A DNA stretch of 64,000 nucleotides from Flavobacterium sp. 20NA77.7 (lineage in GTDB: Bacteria; Bacteroidota; Bacteroidia; Flavobacteriales; Flavobacteriaceae), in contig NZ_CP133721.1 in the NCBI RefSeq assembly GCF_031326205.1, positions 2,267,027-2,331,026 of the forward strand, given 5' to 3'. Positions within the stretch are counted from its first letter, which is position 1. The number at the start of each line of letters is the position of its first letter. The notes beneath the pieces were generated by a model. The model saw nothing but the letters and a program-made list of their open reading frames with translations. It was not told where the DNA came from and did no database searches. Of the stretch, positions 61,137 through 64,000 are shown one piece after another. Position numbers and translations under genes: made by a program.

Positions 61137-61805
61137 TTATTTTACGATTCTAATTGTTCCGCCCACAACTGTTTTTTCATCTACATTTGTAGGATTACCG
61201 TAAATAGAAATTGTTCCGCCAGCTCGTGTTTTTGCAGTAACTTTCTCTGAAGCATATACATCTGCAATTCCACCAGCATTTACAGTAACGTTTGTGTTTT
61301 TACTATAACAATCTAAGCCATCATATCGTGCACCTGAATTAACTAAAACATCTTGATAATTTACATTGCCTTTTAGAGTTATAATACTTCCTGAACCACA
61401 TCTAAGGGTTAAATTTTGAGCATCAATATGTTGTAAGTTAATAGTAGCACCTTCTTTTGTAATGAGTTCTAAATTTGTTGTTTGTAGCGTATCATTTGAT
61501 GAAATAGTACTCCCTTCATTTGCTTCTAAGGCTGTTATTTTTTTATAATAAACGGTAGCTGATACATCGTCACCGCTTAATAGTTTTGTTAAAGGCATTC
61601 TTATTTTTAATTCTCCATTTTTATTGACTAGCTCTACTTCATCCGCATTTCCTCCTTTAAGAACTACTTTGTTTTCAGTAGAAGGAATTAAAGTAACATC
61701 TATTTGATCAAATGCAGTAATTTTAGTAAAATCACCAACTTGTTTCTCTGTTTGAGCAAAAGCTAAAGAGCTTAAAAAAAATAAGGAATAAATAATTTTT
61801 TTCAT
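61137..61805 (-). CDS. Head-GIN domain secreted protein (DUF2807)
   Basis: The 222-residue protein has a signal peptide (MKKIIYSLFFLSSLAFAQ) and a parallel beta-helix-like DUF2807 domain with short repeated strands (T-K-I-T-A-F-D-Q-I-D-V-T-L, I-T-L-K-G-N-V, V-T-V-N-A-G-G-I-A-D-V-Y). These proteins are envelope components of unknown role. It follows a small membrane-protein gene by 8 bases. Confidence 0.9.
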   Translation of the reverse strand: MKKIIYSLFFLSSLAFAQTEKQVGDFTKITAFDQIDVTLIPSTENKVVLKGGNADEVELVNKNGELKIRMPLTKLLSGDDVSATVYYKKITALEANEGSTISSNDTLQTTNLELITKEGATINLQHIDAQNLTLRCGSGSIITLKGNVNYQDVLVNSGARYDGLDCYSKNTNVTVNAGGIADVYASEKVTAKTRAGGTISIYGNPTNVDEKTVVGGTIRIVK

Positions 61806-61813
61806 AATCTCAA

Positions 61814-62080
61814 TTAAATGTAAAATGAATAATATATATAAATTAATACTAAAATTAATAGTTGTAAAAAATTAAGGTATAATCTATTTTTAAGAAGTTT
61901 TTTAAGTATAAAATCAAATATTAATAACAGAAATGAAATCAATAAAAAGATAAAAATAACTGGTCCTTTACATGAACTTAAATCTGTATAAATTAATAAT
62001 TTCACAAAAAATAAAAAGATAAATAATGCACTAACATTAAAAACCGAAATATTCCTTTTTATAAATGCGATTACTTTCAT
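61814..62080 (-). CDS. Small hydrophobic membrane protein
   Basis: The 88-residue protein has three predicted membrane helices, about 14-30, 40-58 and 68-87, with a basic start and a short K-K-L-L-K-N-R loop. I recognise no family. The 8-base gap to the head-GIN gene suggests co-transcription. Confidence 0.6.
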   Translation of the reverse strand: MKVIAFIKRNISVFNVSALFIFLFFVKLLIYTDLSSCKGPVIFIFLLISFLLLIFDFILKKLLKNRLYLNFLQLLILVLIYIYYSFYI

Positions 62081-62092
62081 TTTTTATAAATA

Positions 62093-62118
62093 CCTGAAAG
62101 GTTTTAAAACCTTTCAGG
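62093..62118. repeat. 26-bp perfect palindrome
   Basis: CCTGAAAGGTTTT is followed directly by its exact complement. There is no adjacent T-run, so it does not look like a simple terminator. It lies between rnr and the small membrane-protein gene. Confidence 0.7.
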
Positions 62119-62142
62119 AAAACTAATTACTAATCACTTAAA

Positions 62143-64000
62143 CTACTCATTCTTTCTAATATACCAAAAATCCAATTGTTTTTTAACTAAATCGGCATTT
62201 TTTACTTTAACATACACTTCGTCGCCAAGTTGTATTAAACTTTTAGTTAATTCGCCAACTAAAGCATATTGTTTTTCATCAAACGTGTAATAATCATCTT
62301 TAATTTCTCTAATTCTACACATACCTTCACATTTATTTTCGATGATTTCTACATAAATTCCCCATTCAGTCACCCCAGAAATTACACCTAAAAATTCTTG
62401 ATCTTTATGATCTTGCATGTATTTTACTTGCATGTATTTCACAGAATCGCGTTCAGCTTGAGCGGCTAAACCTTCCATTTGTGAGGAATGCTTACATTTT
62501 TCTTCATAATCTTCTTCATTGACACTTTTTCCCGCATCAATATAATGTTGTAGCAAACGGTGTGCCATAACATCTGGATAACGACGAATAGGTGATGTAA
62601 AATGACTATAATAATCAAAAGCTAAACCGTAATGACCTATGTTATGAGTAGAATAAGAAGCTTTACTCATACTTCTAATAGCAAGAGTATCAACCATATT
62701 TTGTTCTTTTTTACCTTGTACTTCTTCTAATAATGAATTTAATGATTTAGAAATAGTATCTTTTGATTTAAAATTTATACTGTAACCAAATTTTGAAATT
62801 ACAGCTTGTAAATTCATTAATTTATCTTCATTAGGTTCGTCGTGAATTCTATAAATAAAAGTTTTCTTTTGTTTTCCAATAAACTCAGCTACTTTTCTAT
62901 TAGCTAACAACATGAATTCTTCAATTAAATGATTTGCATCTTTACTTTGTTTGAAATATACTCCAACAGGTTCAGCATTTTCATTTAAATTAAATTTTAC
63001 TTCTACTTTATCAAACGAAATTGCACCAGCTGCCATTCTTTTTCTACGAAGAATTTTTGCTAATTCATCTAATTTTAATACAGCTTCTACTATTGGTTTA
63101 GGCGCATGATAATCTTTACCAGTTAATGAAATATGAGCTGGAATAATAGCTGATTTAGTCTCAATAATTTCTTGCGCTTCTTCATAAGCAAACCGTTGGT
63201 CTGAATAAATAACTGTTCTTCCAAACCATGCATCTACCACTTCTGCTTTAGTATTTAATTGAAAAACAGCTGAAAACGTATATTTTTCTTCATTAGGTCT
63301 AAGCGAACAAGCAAAATTAGATAATACTTCTGGTAACATAGGAACTACTCTATCTACTAAATATACTGAAGTAGCTCTGTTGTATGCTTCCTCATCTAAA
63401 ATAGTACCTTCTTGTACATAATGTGAAACGTCAGCAATATGTACACCAATTTCATAATTCCCATTCTCTAAAATTTGAAACGATAACGCATCATCAAAAT
63501 CTTTAGCATCTTTTGGATCAATCGTAAACGTTAAAATATTTCGCATATCTCGACGTTTTTTAATTTCTTCTTCGGTTATAGAAGTATCCATTTTATTTGC
63601 ATAGGTTTCTACTTCAATAGGAAAATCATACGGTAAACCATATTCGGCTAAAATAGCATGAATTTCAGTATTGTGTTCACCTGGTTTTCCTAAAACTCTT
63701 ATAACCGAACCAAAAGGAGAGTCAGCTTTTTTTGGCCAATCTTCTAGTTGTACTAAAACTACATCACCATGTTCAGCATCATGTAATTTATTCTTGGGAA
63801 CAAAAATATCGGTATACATTTTAGCATTTGCAGTGGTTACAAAAGCAAAGTTTTTTTGTACATCAATTACACCTACAAATTCGGTTTTAGCGCGTTCTAT
63901 AATTTCTACTACTTCTGCTTCTGGTTTTCTAGAACTTCTTTTATTATAAATATAACATTTAACTTTATCTCCGTCTAACGCATGATTTAAATTTAAAAAA
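62143..64000 (-). CDS. rnr: Ribonuclease R (5' end beyond the window)
   Basis: RNase R is a 3'-5' exoribonuclease able to degrade structured RNA. The reading frame is open from the right edge to the stop at 62143, about 618 codons, and the start lies outside. Visible parts are cold-shock-like RNA-binding segments, the RNB catalytic domain with T-I-D-P-K-D-A-K-D-F-D-D-A-L and I-G-V-H-I-A-D-V-S-H-Y-V, H-Y-G-L-A-F-D-Y-Y-S-H-F-T-S-P-I-R-R-Y-P-D near the C-terminal third, and a terminal S1 domain. The usual basic tail is very short. Confidence 0.95.
   Translation of the reverse strand, partial: FLNLNHALDGDKVKCYIYNKRSSRKPEAEVVEIIERAKTEFVGVIDVQKNFAFVTTANAKMYTDIFVPKNKLHDAEHGDVVLVQLEDWPKKADSPFGSVIRVLGKPGEHNTEIHAILAEYGLPYDFPIEVETYANKMDTSITEEEIKKRRDMRNILTFTIDPKDAKDFDDALSFQILENGNYEIGVHIADVSHYVQEGTILDEEAYNRATSVYLVDRVVPMLPEVLSNFACSLRPNEEKYTFSAVFQLNTKAEVVDAWFGRTVIYSDQRFAYEEAQEIIETKSAIIPAHISLTGKDYHAPKPIVEAVLKLDELAKILRRKRMAAGAISFDKVEVKFNLNENAEPVGVYFKQSKDANHLIEEFMLLANRKVAEFIGKQKKTFIYRIHDEPNEDKLMNLQAVISKFGYSINFKSKDTISKSLNSLLEEVQGKKEQNMVDTLAIRSMSKASYSTHNIGHYGLAFDYYSHFTSPIRRYPDVMAHRLLQHYIDAGKSVNEEDYEEKCKHSSQMEGLAAQAERDSVKYMQVKYMQDHKDQEFLGVISGVTEWGIYVEIIENKCEGMCRIREIKDDYYTFDEKQYALVGELTKSLIQLGDEVYVKVKNADLVKKQLDFWYIRKNE

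Overview
The window is AT-rich DNA from a member of the Bacteroidota, almost certainly a Flavobacteriaceae bacterium close to Flavobacterium. The evidence is a type IX secretion (T9SS) adhesin with a type B C-terminal domain beside a PorP/SprF protein, a GLPGLI-family protein, phylum-typical families (DUF1573, DUF2480, DUF4175, DUF6327, head-GIN), an almost complete lack of Shine-Dalgarno sites, and many promoters with the Bacteroidota -7 box TAnnTTTG. No transposase, phage, CRISPR array or rRNA operon was seen. One tRNA (Cys) is present. Genes run off both ends: a membrane protein resembling a sensor kinase on the left, and ribonuclease R on the right.

Layout. 1-5 kb: sensor-kinase-like fragment, DUF1573 protein, Ogt-type DNA repair protein, serine hydrolase, PolB-type exonuclease, release factor 3. 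5-14.3 kb (minus): a surface-protein operon of a 2113-residue T9SS adhesin, PorP/SprF and an OmpA/PD40 protein. 14.4-17 kb: hflX and two small membrane-protein genes that share a repeated leader. 17-25 kb (minus): a suf iron-sulfur assembly operon (sufA-B-C-D-S, a lipoprotein, sufE, DUF59, DUF2480). Most of its intercistronic gaps hold repeats. Two gaps hold single-gene elements bounded by inverted repeats, one encoding a GxxExxY PD-(D/E)XK-like protein and one a four-helix-bundle (S23/IVS) protein.

25-37 kb: metallo-beta-lactamase-fold hydrolase, S8 and M1 peptidases, rnpA, S41 protease, OmpA protein; then a divergent XRE regulator facing a small secreted cysteine-containing protein, a GLPGLI protein and a TonB-receptor-like barrel. 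37-48 kb: acetyltransferase, LysM transglycosylase, pgk, a secreted SPOR protein, DNA polymerase III delta', DoxX, Pif1-like helicase, OmpH/Skp, methyltransferase. 48-54 kb: mnmG, ybeY and a DUF4175 coiled-coil protein, with three parS-like ParB sites bracketing mnmG. 54-64 kb: gltX, an SPFH protein, a YtxH/holin-X/DUF6327 envelope trio, glnS, folB, tRNA-Cys, LysE, head-GIN protein and rnr.

Most genes are housekeeping. The least ordinary parts are the repeat-colonised suf operon with its two inverted-repeat-bounded genes, the parS cluster including a 36-bp palindrome that also encodes the end of YbeY, the XRE/small-protein/GLPGLI/barrel locus, and the duplicated leader at 15.7 and 16.4 kb. 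All calls come from reading sequence motifs; no database search was run.
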